NCBI RefSeq assembly: GCF_007558815.1
Contig: NZ_VLTJ01000031.1
Location: forward strand, 1-45,343
Source of the DNA: Verticiella sediminum
GTDB lineage: Bacteria > Pseudomonadota > Gammaproteobacteria > Burkholderiales > Burkholderiaceae_B
Direction of reading: 5' to 3'
DNA length: 45,343 bases
Below, piece by piece: positions 1 to 7,662 of the stretch. The notes beneath the pieces are model-generated. The model did not search any database, was not told the DNA's origin, and saw only the letters and a list, made by a program, of their open reading frames with translations. Both the position numbers and the translations under genes were made by a program. Every line of letters starts with the position of its first letter. Position 1 is the first letter of the stretch.

Positions 1-1
1 C

Positions 2-400
2 ACGGCGCGCCGGAACCAGGCGGCCTACGCCTATCGCGCCGCCGCACTGAGCGCCTTCAAGGAAGTCGAAGCGGCGCTGCTGGGCATCCAGCGCTACGAC
101 GCCGAGATCGCGCGGGCAAGCGAACGCCGCGAGGTGCTGGCGCGTTCGCTGGAGATCGCACGCGACCGCTATCGCGCAGGGTACTCTTCCTATCTCGCCG
201 AACTGGACGCCCAGCGCACGCTCTTCGATGTCGAACTCGCGCTGGTGCGGCTGCGGGCGGCCCGCCACCAGGCCCTGATCGATCTCTACCAGGCGCTGGG
301 CGGCGGCTGGTCCGCGACCGCGGCGTCCGCGCACGACCACGGGCAAAGCGCAAGCCTCGCCGTTTACGGCGAGAAAGCTCCCGACGTCAGGCGGGAGTGA
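2..400 (+). CDS. NodT/TolC-type outer-membrane efflux protein, C-terminal part
   Basis: Only the last ~132 codons are in the window; the frame is open from base 2 and the start lies upstream. The visible part is a long amphipathic helix rich in Ala, Arg and Glu, followed by RYRAGYSSYLAELDAQRTL and ending LYQALGGGW. This is the repeat-2 coiled-coil region and closing motif of the outer-membrane factors (NodT family) that partner RND or MFS efflux pumps as trimeric channels. The family normally ends a few residues after GGGW. Here about 29 extra residues follow, and the last 19 or so (GQSASLAVYGEKAPDVRRE) are encoded by an IS605-like right-end remnant that also supplies the TGA stop. Whether the tail affects function is unknown. 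The phospholipase D-type gene follows 19 nt downstream. Confidence 0.85.
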   Translation, partial: TARRNQAAYAYRAAALSAFKEVEAALLGIQRYDAEIARASERREVLARSLEIARDRYRAGYSSYLAELDAQRTLFDVELALVRLRAARHQALIDLYQALGGGWSATAASAHDHGQSASLAVYGEKAPDVRRE

Positions 401-404
401 CTCA
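337..404 (+). mobile_element. Shortened IS200/IS605-like right-end remnant, copy 1
   Basis: This 68-nt segment matches the element at 19085-19207 over CCACGGG, CAAAGCGC, CTCGCCGTTTACGGCGAG and the terminal hairpin ending GCGGGAGTGACTCA. It lacks exactly 54 nt present in the other copy, between two GGCGAGG direct repeats, so the frame is kept. The first hairpin (CTCGCCG/CGGCGAG, loop TTTA) is perfect; the terminal hairpin has one A-G mismatch. The arrangement resembles the 3' end of tnpB/omega-RNA and the right end of IS200/IS605 transposons. No transposase gene is near. The family assignment is inference from structure and recalled ends; the homology between the two copies is seen directly. 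Confidence 0.6.
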
Positions 405-419
405 TTCTGGAGGTAGTGT

Positions 420-1973
420 TTGCGCCGCATCGTCCACCGCATGCTGATCGCCCTGGTCCTGCTCGTCCTGGCGGCCTTCCTCGCGCTCGTCGCCTATGGC
501 CGCTTTGCCGAGCGCGCCGTCGGGCCGCCCTCGAGCGCGCTGCCGGCGCAGCCCGCACAGACCCGGCTCGACCGTACGATCGAGCCGCTGCAGGCGGCCC
601 ATCCCGGGCAGAGCGGCTTGTTTCTGGTCAGCGACAACGCCGACGCCTTCGCCGTGCGCGCGCTCAGCGCCCGCGCCGCCGAGCGCAGCCTGGACGTGCA
701 GTACTACATCTGGCACGCCGATCTCACCGGGCGGCTGCTCGCCCGGGAACTGCTGGAGGCGGCCGAGCGCGGCGTGCGCGTGCGCATCCTGATCGACGAC
801 ATCAACGCGCATGGGGCCGACCTGGGCTTGCGCTCGCTCGCGCAGCACCCGAACATCGAGGTGCGGCTCTTCAATCCCTCGCGCAACCGCGGCGGCACGC
901 TGGGCCGCGGCGTGGAGATGCTGCTGCGCGCGGTCAGCCTGAACCGGCGCATGCACAACAAGGCCTGGATCGCGGATGGGCGGCTGGCGGTGGTGGGCGG
1001 GCGCAACGTCGGCAACGAATACTTCGACGCCGATCAGCAGACCAACTTCCTCGATGCCGACGTGGCCGTCGTCGGCCCGCCCGTCGAGCAGACGGCCGCG
1101 ATCTTCGACGCGTTCTGGAACAGTCGCGGTGCCTTGCCGGTCGAGGCGCTGGCCAAGGACGACGCGGTGCCGCTGCCGGAGCTTTCGCGCTGGCTGGCAG
1201 CCGACCTCGAAGGGCAGTCCGCACGGCCCTACCTGGAGCACGTGGCGCAGTCGGCCACCGTGCGCCGCCTGATCGATGGCCAGGCGCGGCTGCACTGGAC
1301 CGAGGAGGCAGAGGTGATCTCGGATCCGCCCGAAAAAGCCTTCGGCGACGGCGAGGACGGATGGCTGGTCGCGCACATCGCCGAGCAGGCCGGCCAGGCG
1401 ACCCGCGCCTTCACCATGATCTCGCCGTATTTCGTGCCAGGCTCGCAGGGCGAACGTGCCCTGGTCCAGGCCGTGCAGCGCGGCATCCGGGTGGAGATCC
1501 TCACCAATTCCCTGGCGTCGAACGATGTGATGGCCGTGCACAGCGGCTACGCGCGCTATCGCAAGCCGCTGCTCGAGGCCGGGGTGGCGCTGCGCGAACT
1601 GATGCCGTTCGGGCCGTCCGAATCCAGCCTGTTCGGCTCGAGCGGCGCCAGCCTGCACACCAAGGCCTACGTGGTGGACGACGATTCCGCCTTCGTAGGC
1701 TCGTTCAACTTCGACCCGCGCTCGGTGCGCCTGAACACCGAGATGGGGGTGCGCTTTCGCCATCCCGAGCTGGCGCGCGAGGTGATGGCGCTCTACGCCG
1801 CCTACGCCAGTGCGCAGAAGAGCTACGGCCTGGCGGTGGAGGACGGCCGCGTCGTCTGGCTGGACGAACGCACCGACCCGCCGCGCCGGCTTCGGCACGA
1901 ACCCGAGACGCGCTGGTGGCAGCGCGCCATCGTTGCCGTCTTGCGCTGGCTGCCGATCGAAAGCCAGTTGTAG
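420..1973 (+). CDS. Phospholipase D-family protein, cardiolipin synthase (ClsC/YmdC)-like
   Basis: A 517-residue protein with an N-terminal membrane anchor (about residues 7-26, LIALVLLVLAAFLALVAYG) and two HKD motifs: H179-x-K181-x4-D186 in HNKAWIADG, followed by GGRN, and H413-x-K415-x4-D420 in HTKAYVVDD, followed by GSFNFDPRS. Two HKD half-sites form one active site that works through a phosphohistidine. The length and anchor fit the ClsC/YmdC type, which makes cardiolipin from phosphatidylglycerol and a second phospholipid at the inner membrane; other phosphodiester substrates are possible. The chosen start is TTG at 420, because GGAGG at 409-413 is 6 nt upstream; ATG at 441 is the alternative. 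That ribosome-binding site begins 4 nt after the IS605-like remnant, so the remnant sits directly upstream of this gene's translation signal. Confidence 0.88.
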   Translation: MRRIVHRMLIALVLLVLAAFLALVAYGRFAERAVGPPSSALPAQPAQTRLDRTIEPLQAAHPGQSGLFLVSDNADAFAVRALSARAAERSLDVQYYIWHADLTGRLLARELLEAAERGVRVRILIDDINAHGADLGLRSLAQHPNIEVRLFNPSRNRGGTLGRGVEMLLRAVSLNRRMHNKAWIADGRLAVVGGRNVGNEYFDADQQTNFLDADVAVVGPPVEQTAAIFDAFWNSRGALPVEALAKDDAVPLPELSRWLAADLEGQSARPYLEHVAQSATVRRLIDGQARLHWTEEAEVISDPPEKAFGDGEDGWLVAHIAEQAGQATRAFTMISPYFVPGSQGERALVQAVQRGIRVEILTNSLASNDVMAVHSGYARYRKPLLEAGVALRELMPFGPSESSLFGSSGASLHTKAYVVDDDSAFVGSFNFDPRSVRLNTEMGVRFRHPELAREVMALYAAYASAQKSYGLAVEDGRVVWLDERTDPPRRLRHEPETRWWQRAIVAVLRWLPIESQL

Positions 1974-2004
1974 AGCGCGCTCTGCCCGCGCTGCGGCTTG
2001 CGGC

Positions 2005-3186
2005 TTACAGCAGGCCGTCGATCAGCTTGACGGTCACGACATAGTCTGCGGCTTCGTCCGAACCGATGATGTTGGCCGCCACCGCGCCGCGGGTGTGCCC
2101 CGCCGCCAGGTCGCCCGCCCAGTAGTCGATGTCGGATTCGATGGCCTCGCGACCCAGCGCATGGGTGTAGAGGTTGGCCACGAAGTCGCGCTCGTCCATG
2201 TCCAGCCAGTACTGGCCTTCGGCCGTGCCGAGGAAGGCGTCGGCCACGTCCGCCACGCGATCCGGCAGGCCGATCGTGCCGGCGTCATCGCGCAGCCAGT
2301 AGACCGCGCCCGTCGGGTCGGCCGGGCGGCCGAAGAGGCCTTCGTACAGGCGCAGGATGGCGGTTTCCTGCTCGGTTGCTCCCAAGGCGAGCGCCGTGCC
2401 GTCGGAGAATTCGAAGAAGTTCACGTCGGTGGCGGTGATCGAATCCACGGCTTCGCCCTCGGCCATGCGGCGCACCAGCACGATGACGCCTTCCTCGACC
2501 GTGAGTTCGAAGTCGTCGAAGCCGCCCTGGACCTGCACGACGTCGAAGCCCGTGCCGCCGTCCAGGGTGTCGTGGCCCACCCCCGACACGATGGTGTCGT
2601 CGCCCGCGCCGGTGCTGATGACATCGTTGCCCTGGCCGCCGGTGACGGAATCGAACCCGCCCGACGTGACGATGGTGTCGTTGCCGAACGCCGCCTCGAT
2701 GGTGGTGTTGCCGTTGTCCAGGATGCGGATGTCGTCGTCGCCCTGGCCGGAGACGATGATGCGGTCGATGCCGTGCGCGGGCACCGTGTCGTCGCCGTCC
2801 GCGCGCAGCAGCACGGCGTCGCGGCCGTAGCCGGCGCTGACCGTGTCGTCGCCGGGAACGAGGAAGGTGACGGGATTGCCGGTATCGAACACCACCACCG
2901 GGATCTGGGCCAGGAGGGGGAGTTCGGCGCTGTTCAGGAAGAGGGGGGCGGGCCCGCTGCCATTGACGACGAGCATCGCCGGTGCCGATTCGCTCGGCAG
3001 CGTGAACTGGGGCGCGCCTTCGCCGACGAGCGCGCTGCCGACTTCGACTCTGGGCGACGGCTCCCCGGGAAGCGCCGACAACTGCAGCAGTTGTTCGATG
3101 GCGCTCAGCGTGGTGGCGGAAAGACGCTGGCTGTCGTCCAGCGCGCCCAGGACGTCGTCGATGGCGACGGGCGTATCGTATTGCAT
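2005..3186 (-). CDS. RTX-repeat protein with C-terminal DUF4214
   Basis: A 393-residue acidic protein. Residues ~112-215 hold spaced glycine/aspartate RTX-type nonapeptides (GGQGNDVIS, GAGDDTIVS, GVGHDTLDG) that bind calcium in a parallel beta-roll after export. Residues ~274-393 match DUF4214 (LYEGLFGRPADPTGAVYWL, later LYTHALGREA), a helical domain frequent in type I-secreted surface and S-layer-associated proteins. There is no N-terminal signal peptide, and the hydrophobic C-terminus (VKLIDGLL) is compatible with a type I secretion signal. No ABC exporter or membrane-fusion protein is encoded nearby. The gene converges with the phospholipase D-type gene, with about 30 nt between the stops. 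Its upstream region holds a short AT-rich stretch unlike its surroundings. The function is likely adhesin or surface-layer like, but this is not demonstrated. Confidence 0.85.
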   Translation of the reverse strand: MQYDTPVAIDDVLGALDDSQRLSATTLSAIEQLLQLSALPGEPSPRVEVGSALVGEGAPQFTLPSESAPAMLVVNGSGPAPLFLNSAELPLLAQIPVVVFDTGNPVTFLVPGDDTVSAGYGRDAVLLRADGDDTVPAHGIDRIIVSGQGDDDIRILDNGNTTIEAAFGNDTIVTSGGFDSVTGGQGNDVISTGAGDDTIVSGVGHDTLDGGTGFDVVQVQGGFDDFELTVEEGVIVLVRRMAEGEAVDSITATDVNFFEFSDGTALALGATEQETAILRLYEGLFGRPADPTGAVYWLRDDAGTIGLPDRVADVADAFLGTAEGQYWLDMDERDFVANLYTHALGREAIESDIDYWAGDLAAGHTRGAVAANIIGSDEAADYVVTVKLIDGLL

Positions 3187-3274
3187 GGCGGGGTCTCGGT
3201 GAGGCGCGCGCTGCCCGGCCTGTCGGGAGCAGCATGCTCAGAAGGCACGCCCCGGAAAGCAGACGTAACCATAT

Positions 3275-3312
3275 CCGCCAAATTATGTTTCAAGTTACAA
3301 ATCTTGTATAGG
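3275..3312 (-). promoter_or_regulatory. AT-rich stretch upstream of the RTX gene
   Basis: In an otherwise GC-rich region this stretch is clearly AT-rich and contains ACAAATCTTGT (3297-3307), an inverted repeat ACAA-N3-TTGT. It lies about 90-125 nt upstream of the RTX start codon, a plausible promoter/operator position. I could not place a convincing -35/-10 pair with standard spacing. Confidence 0.3.
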
Positions 3313-3372
3313 ACGAAGGCTTGCGCGCGGCGCCGTCGATTCGCGCGCGACTTGCGCGCAACGCCGTGCGGT

Positions 3373-3771
3373 TCAGTGCTTGCCCAGGCCCGAGAGCAAG
3401 GAAAGCAGCTTGCCGGCGTCCAGCCCGCCGGCCTGGCCGGCATCTCCGTTCGGCGTGGCTCGATCGACGATCTGCGGCAGGAATTGCGCCAGCGCGTCCA
3501 GCACCGTGTTGCGCGGCTGTCCGCTCTCGGTGGCGATGGCGTCCACTGTCTGCGCGGGCAGGGCGGCGTCGAGCTGCGAGGGCGTCACGCTGCGGTTGGC
3601 GTCGCCGCTCACCCACGATTGCACGACCTCGGCCAGGCCGCCTTTCTGCAGCGTGTCGATGAGGCCGGCGATGCCGCCCGGATAGTTGGCAAGCTGTTTG
3701 ACGATGATGGGCAGCAGGCCCGATGCGGCGTTGCCGCCGGCCAGACCGGTGAGGGTGTCGAGCAGACCCAT
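3373..3771 (-). CDS. YidB-family (DUF937) protein
   Basis: A 132-residue protein beginning MGLLDTLTGLAGG. It has the YidB/DUF937 layout: a glycine-rich amphipathic N-terminus, a conserved SGLLPIIVKQLANYPGGIAGLIDTLQKGGL segment split by short turns, the VQSWVSGDANRSVTPSQL block, and a C-terminal LLSLLSGLGKH. The reaction or role is not established for this family. ATG at 3771 is chosen because GGAGG stands about 5 nt upstream on the minus strand; a longer reading frame to 3795 has no such support. The gene is divergent from the MFS transporter and lies downstream of nothing obvious on its strand. It has no signal peptide or membrane segment and is probably cytoplasmic. Confidence 0.82.
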   Translation of the reverse strand: MGLLDTLTGLAGGNAASGLLPIIVKQLANYPGGIAGLIDTLQKGGLAEVVQSWVSGDANRSVTPSQLDAALPAQTVDAIATESGQPRNTVLDALAQFLPQIVDRATPNGDAGQAGGLDAGKLLSLLSGLGKH

Positions 3772-3930
3772 GATGACCTCCGTGCGTGAGAGCAATGATG
3801 CGGGTCATGTTGACGAGCGGTGGCTTGCGCGTCAATCGCCGCTGCGCTTTGTTCACGAAGTGCTTTGCCAGCCATGGCGGCATCTGCAAAGTCAATAGGG
3901 TTTTACCCGCTGGGGCGTACAATACGGGCC

Positions 3931-3956
3931 CGGGCGCGGTCGCGCCCGTGTTCTTT
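3931..3956 (+). terminator. GC-rich hairpin with short T stretch in the MFS leader
   Basis: CGGGCGC (3931-3937), loop GGTC, GCGCCCG (3942-3948), followed by TGTTCTTTT. It lies 14-40 nt upstream of the MFS start and just after a possible -10 box (TACAAT, 3918-3923). It looks like an intrinsic terminator or attenuator in the 5' leader, but no gene end is close upstream on this strand. The attenuator role is inference. Confidence 0.4.
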
Positions 3957-3969
3957 TCGACGTCCTCCC

Positions 3970-5304
3970 ATGAACCCCGTGCATTCCTCCGATTCCCATT
4001 CAGTGCCGCGGCCGCTGGGCCGCGAGGACTACAAGACCCTCGGCCTGTCCGCGCTCGGCGGCACGCTGGAGTTCTATGACTTCGTGATCTTCGTCTTCTT
4101 CGCGGTCACGATCAGCCATCTCTTCTTCCCGCCCGACATGCCCGACTGGCTGTCCCAGTTGCAGACGCTGGGCATCTTCGCCGCCGGCTACCTGGCCAGG
4201 CCGATCGGCGGCATCGTCATCGCCCACTTCGGCGACCGGTTCGGCCGCAAGCGCATGTTCACGCTGTCGATCTTCCTGATGTCGCTGCCCACGTTCGTGA
4301 TCGGCCTCATGCCCACTTACGAGGCGATCGGCGTGGCCGCGCCCCTGCTGTTGCTGTTGATGCGCGTGCTGCAGGGCGCGGCCATCGGCGGCGAGATGCC
4401 GGGCGCCTGGGTGTTCGTGGCCGAGCACGTGCCGCGCAACCGCTACGGCTTCGGCATCGGCGTGCTCACGGCCGGCATCACCGGCGGCATCCTGCTCGGC
4501 TCGATCATGGCCATCGTGATCAACCGCGCGTACACCCCGTCCGAGGTCCAGGGCTTCGCCTGGCGCATCCCCTTCATCGTCGGCGGCGTGTTCGGCTTCG
4601 TCTCCGTCTACCTGCGCCGCTACCTGGGCGAAACGCCGATCTTCAAGGAGCTTGCCGCCAAGCGCGAACTCGCGCGCGAGCTGCCGGTGAAGACGGTGAT
4701 CCGCGAGCACCGCGGGGCCTGCATGATCACCGCGGGCCTGACCTGGTCGCTGTCGACCGCCGTCGTGGTGCTGATCCTGATGACGCCCACCTTGCTGCAG
4801 AAGATGCACCACATCGACGCGCCCGCGGCGCTGGAGGCGAATTGCGTGGCCACGCTCACGCTGACGCTGGGCTGCGTGCTGTGGGGCTGGCTGACCGATC
4901 GCATCGGCACGCGCACCACCATGATGATTGCCTGGGGCGGCCTGGCGATCAGCGCCTACTGGTTCTATCTCGGCCTGCCGGGCATCACGCCGCAGGCGCT
5001 CATGCTGCGCTACGGCGTGCTCGGATTGTTCTGCGGCGCGATCGCCACCATGCCCATCGTCGCCACGCGCGCCTTTCCGCCGGCCATCCGCTTCTCCGGC
5101 CTGAGCTTCGCCTACAACGTGGCCTACGCGATCTTCGGCGGCCTTACGCCGGTGCTCACGCAGCTCTGGCTGCAGCAGGATGCGCTCGCGCCCGCCCACT
5201 ACGTGGCGGCGACGGCGATCCTGGCCATGGTGCTGGCGATGCTGCCGCTGTCGGCGCGCGGCTGGCTGCCGCAGCGCACGTTCGCGGCCCAGGCGGGCCA
5301 CTGA
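3970..5304 (+). CDS. Metabolite:H+ symporter, MHS family of MFS
   Basis: A 444-residue protein with about 12 hydrophobic segments. Near the N-terminus LEFYDFVIFVFF (from residue 33) is the typical first-helix sequence of the metabolite:H+ symporters (ProP, KgtP, ShiA). GDRFGRKR at residues 88-95 is the MFS cytoplasmic loop motif, and LARPIGG precedes it. It should import an organic acid or zwitterion with protons at the inner membrane; the sequence does not identify the substrate. ATG at 3970 is chosen because residues from there align to the family, whereas the upstream open frame is low-complexity. The minus-strand IclR gene ends 31 nt beyond this stop, so the two converge. The gene has no obvious partner on its strand. 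Confidence 0.9.
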   Translation: MNPVHSSDSHSVPRPLGREDYKTLGLSALGGTLEFYDFVIFVFFAVTISHLFFPPDMPDWLSQLQTLGIFAAGYLARPIGGIVIAHFGDRFGRKRMFTLSIFLMSLPTFVIGLMPTYEAIGVAAPLLLLLMRVLQGAAIGGEMPGAWVFVAEHVPRNRYGFGIGVLTAGITGGILLGSIMAIVINRAYTPSEVQGFAWRIPFIVGGVFGFVSVYLRRYLGETPIFKELAAKRELARELPVKTVIREHRGACMITAGLTWSLSTAVVVLILMTPTLLQKMHHIDAPAALEANCVATLTLTLGCVLWGWLTDRIGTRTTMMIAWGGLAISAYWFYLGLPGITPQALMLRYGVLGLFCGAIATMPIVATRAFPPAIRFSGLSFAYNVAYAIFGGLTPVLTQLWLQQDALAPAHYVAATAILAMVLAMLPLSARGWLPQRTFAAQAGH

Positions 5305-5335
5305 GCCCGCGGTGCCTGGCGTAGGCCTTTCGCCT

Positions 5336-6142
5336 TCAGGCGGGCCACTGGCCCCGATAGCCCAGAATGCGTGAGATGTCGATTGCGCTTGCGCGCACGG
5401 CGTCCTCGACCGCTTCGAGCGACTTGTTGACTCGGCTGGTGGGCCCGCCCACGGTAACGGCCGCCATGACGGCCCCGTCGGCACTGAAAATGGGGGCGGC
5501 GACCGACGTCACTCCGGCCACCGTACCGCTGTCCACCGTGCTCACGTGACGTTTGCGCACTTGTTGGAGGCGTAGCGTCAGGTCGGCGGTGCAAGCGACC
5601 GTCTTGGGCGTGAGCGCAGCGAACTCGAGATCGGCCAATAGCTTCTGCAGCCTGGCGTCCGGAATGTATGCCAGCATGGCCTGGCCGCTGCCGGTCGCGT
5701 AGGACGGCTTCTGCGAGCCGACCTTGACGCTGAAGCGCAGCCAGTTATCCGTCTCTACTGCAGCCACGTAGGTGCAGTAACGGTCGTCCGGTGTCAGGAT
5801 GGCGAGGAATCCCGTTTCGCCGGTGCTTTCCGACAAGGCCTGCAGCGCATCTTTGGCACAGTGAGGAAAGCTCCGCTGCGGGCTCTCGGCCATGATCTTG
5901 CCGAGAGCCACGGCCTGCGGCCCCAGCCGGTACACGCCGTCCGTGTTCGTGAGATAGTCGGCATGCTCCAGAACCTTGAGCATCGTGAACAGCGTCGTCT
6001 TGGGCAGGGCCAGACTCTGGCAGAGCTGGGCCAGGGTCTGGCCTTCCGAGTGCGTCCCGAGCCGGGCAAAGACCTGTACCAACCGCAGAATCGAGCGTGG
6101 ACCGGACAGCGAAGGGGACGATGGGCTCGAAACGTCGGACAT
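5336..6142 (-). CDS. IclR-family transcriptional regulator
   Basis: A 268-residue protein. The winged helix-turn-helix is at about residues 15-75 (LRLVQVFARLG, TLAQLCQSLALPKTTLFTMLKVLEHADYL), followed by the IclR effector domain (ATGSGQAMLAYIP, HVSTVDSGTVAGVTSVAAPIF). The expected ATGSGQA and closing VTVGGPTSRV segments are present. The start is ATG at 6142 (MSDVSSP); the open frame extends further to 6211 into the thiolase gene without a better signal. It is the last gene of the minus-strand acyl-CoA operon, 20 nt after the thiolase stop, so it probably controls that operon in response to its acid or CoA substrate. Its operator may be the CGGA/TCCG repeats upstream of the ligase gene at 13660-13683. 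Confidence 0.92.
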   Translation of the reverse strand: MSDVSSPSSPSLSGPRSILRLVQVFARLGTHSEGQTLAQLCQSLALPKTTLFTMLKVLEHADYLTNTDGVYRLGPQAVALGKIMAESPQRSFPHCAKDALQALSESTGETGFLAILTPDDRYCTYVAAVETDNWLRFSVKVGSQKPSYATGSGQAMLAYIPDARLQKLLADLEFAALTPKTVACTADLTLRLQQVRKRHVSTVDSGTVAGVTSVAAPIFSADGAVMAAVTVGGPTSRVNKSLEAVEDAVRASAIDISRILGYRGQWPA

Positions 6143-6162
6143 GGCTAGGATTGCGGTCGCGC

Positions 6163-7662
6163 TCAGATAGGGGTGAAGGTATCGCCTGTCATCGTGATAC
6201 TCACGCCGCAATGTTCCATCGTGCGCATTCGATCGATCGTTGCCGCGTCGGCGTTCCAGGCCAAAACCCTGTCACCACCGGGTGTGTCGGCGAGTACCAG
6301 GGCACGCGGCGGTGCATGCGACTCATGGATGATCGTGTACCCGGCGATGCGTCCCGTGCCTTCGTACGTCGAGAGCACCGTCTTGTCGGGGCCCGCTTTC
6401 GCCGTTTGCGCCGACACGTCGTGCCGGCTGAACCCTTGCAGCGCAGGCCGGCTTGCCCACAGTCCGAATGCGTGTTTGGTGAGTATGCCGGATACGGATG
6501 ATACCAGCCCGGTCCGGCCGGCTCCCTGGCGCAGCAATTCGGCCATGCGGCAGGTGGCCTGCAACACGTAGTTGTTGAACGGCCCACCGGCGAACGGCAT
6601 GCCGCCGGTCACGGTGAGGTCCCGCCCATGGGTGATGCCCAACGCCTCGGCGTGTGCCTGGACGGCAATGGGAAAGCAGCTATACAGATCCAGCAGGTCC
6701 ACCTCGCTGGCGGCAAGGCCCGCCGACCTCAGCAAGACCTGCGCTGCCGAGCGGGCGCCCGGATTCGCGCTCAGGTCGCTTCGAGCGCTCACGGGCACCA
6801 TATGGTTGCATTCCGCCGCCGCCCACGGATGGATCCAGCGGTGGGCCGGGATGCCGAGCGCGCGCGCTTTGGCCGCGGAGCAAAGCAGAAGCGCGCCGGC
6901 CTGGTCCACATTCCAGGAAGAGCAGTGCCGGCGGGTGTATGGAAACGCCTGCATCGGATTGGCATCCGAAGCGTCGCGGATGGCGGCGGCCTCGACGCGT
7001 GCCCGCCGCCAGGCAGCGGGGTTGGCGGCGGCAATTTCGCTGAAGCGTGCGTAGCGGTCGGCAAGCCGTTGCCGGTGTTCGCGCAGGCCGACATGGTCGC
7101 GCGCGCGGCAAGCCGACTCGATGAGGGCATACAAGGCGACCGGAAGCCGGATGCCCGCGCGCAGCTCGGCGGGATGCAACAAGGGCTCTTCCGGCCGCAG
7201 GTGTTCGTGCGGGTCGTCCTCCTGCTGACGCTCGGGCGCGCGCAGGCCTTGGCGCTTCGCCGTCAGGATCCGATGCCCCGCATCGGCCCCGGCGATGAGC
7301 GCGGCATCGATCTCGCCTGCCGCGATGCGTTGGCACGCATCGCTGATGAGGGACTGCTGCAGTACCCCGACACCCGCCAGGATCGACGTGGCATCGACGC
7401 ATCCCAGGTTGCGCGCGATCTCTCCGGCGGGATTGCGGTACCGCCAGCGTCCTTGGGGCACGGCGATACGCTGCACCTGCGCCAGCAAGGCCGGCGCGCC
7501 GCTGTCCGAGCCGGCCCGCCGCACGGCTTGCAGCATGAGATCGAGCGGTTCGGCCGACTGTTCCAGCACGGCCGCACGTTGTGTGGCGGTCCCGACACCG
7601 ACCAGCACGGGCTGCTGGTCGGTGTGCTCCGCCGCCGTGCGCTGTGTGGTCGCCGTCTTCAT
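6163..7662 (-). CDS. Thiolase-like acetyl-CoA acetyltransferase, SCP2/TLP1 type
   Basis: A 499-residue protein with a thiolase fold and an extra C-terminal domain (about residues 400-499, ALVLADTPGGDRVLAWNAD), as in thiolase-like protein type 1. Recognisable parts are the N-terminal VLVGVGTATQR, the segment AGVGVLQQSLISDACQRI where classical thiolases carry the nucleophilic Cys, GGMPFAGGPFNNYVLQA (the GGxxxxGGPxxNY motif) and SGILTKHAFGLW in place of the C-terminal CxG loop. The standard catalytic cysteines are not visible, so it may not perform normal thiolysis. It could cleave an unusual beta-keto acyl-CoA or act on a bound CoA ester. Its start overlaps the Bug gene's stop by 4 nt (ATGA). 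It closes the enzymatic part of the operon before the iclR gene. Confidence 0.85.
   Translation of the reverse strand: MKTATTQRTAAEHTDQQPVLVGVGTATQRAAVLEQSAEPLDLMLQAVRRAGSDSGAPALLAQVQRIAVPQGRWRYRNPAGEIARNLGCVDATSILAGVGVLQQSLISDACQRIAAGEIDAALIAGADAGHRILTAKRQGLRAPERQQEDDPHEHLRPEEPLLHPAELRAGIRLPVALYALIESACRARDHVGLREHRQRLADRYARFSEIAAANPAAWRRARVEAAAIRDASDANPMQAFPYTRRHCSSWNVDQAGALLLCSAAKARALGIPAHRWIHPWAAAECNHMVPVSARSDLSANPGARSAAQVLLRSAGLAASEVDLLDLYSCFPIAVQAHAEALGITHGRDLTVTGGMPFAGGPFNNYVLQATCRMAELLRQGAGRTGLVSSVSGILTKHAFGLWASRPALQGFSRHDVSAQTAKAGPDKTVLSTYEGTGRIAGYTIIHESHAPPRALVLADTPGGDRVLAWNADAATIDRMRTMEHCGVSITMTGDTFTPI

Noticed and set aside
402-1898. Minus-strand open frame of 498 codons opposite the phospholipase D-type gene
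   Set aside because: The HKD gene on the plus strand is certain; the antisense frame is rich in His, Arg and Gln without recognisable domains.
1810-3789. Very long plus-strand open frame of 659 codons over the RTX and YidB-like genes
   Set aside because: It is antisense to two well-supported genes, has no family similarity and has the His/Arg/Gly/Val composition of shadow frames in high-GC DNA.
5329-5350. CGCCTTCAGGCGGG, matching the core of the remnant's terminal hairpin, and a 14-bp repeat CAGGCGGGCCACTG also at 5290-5303
   Set aside because: The stem is only four base pairs beyond the remnant context and both repeat copies lie within the ends of real genes; this is probably chance in GC-rich coding DNA or a weak shared terminator.
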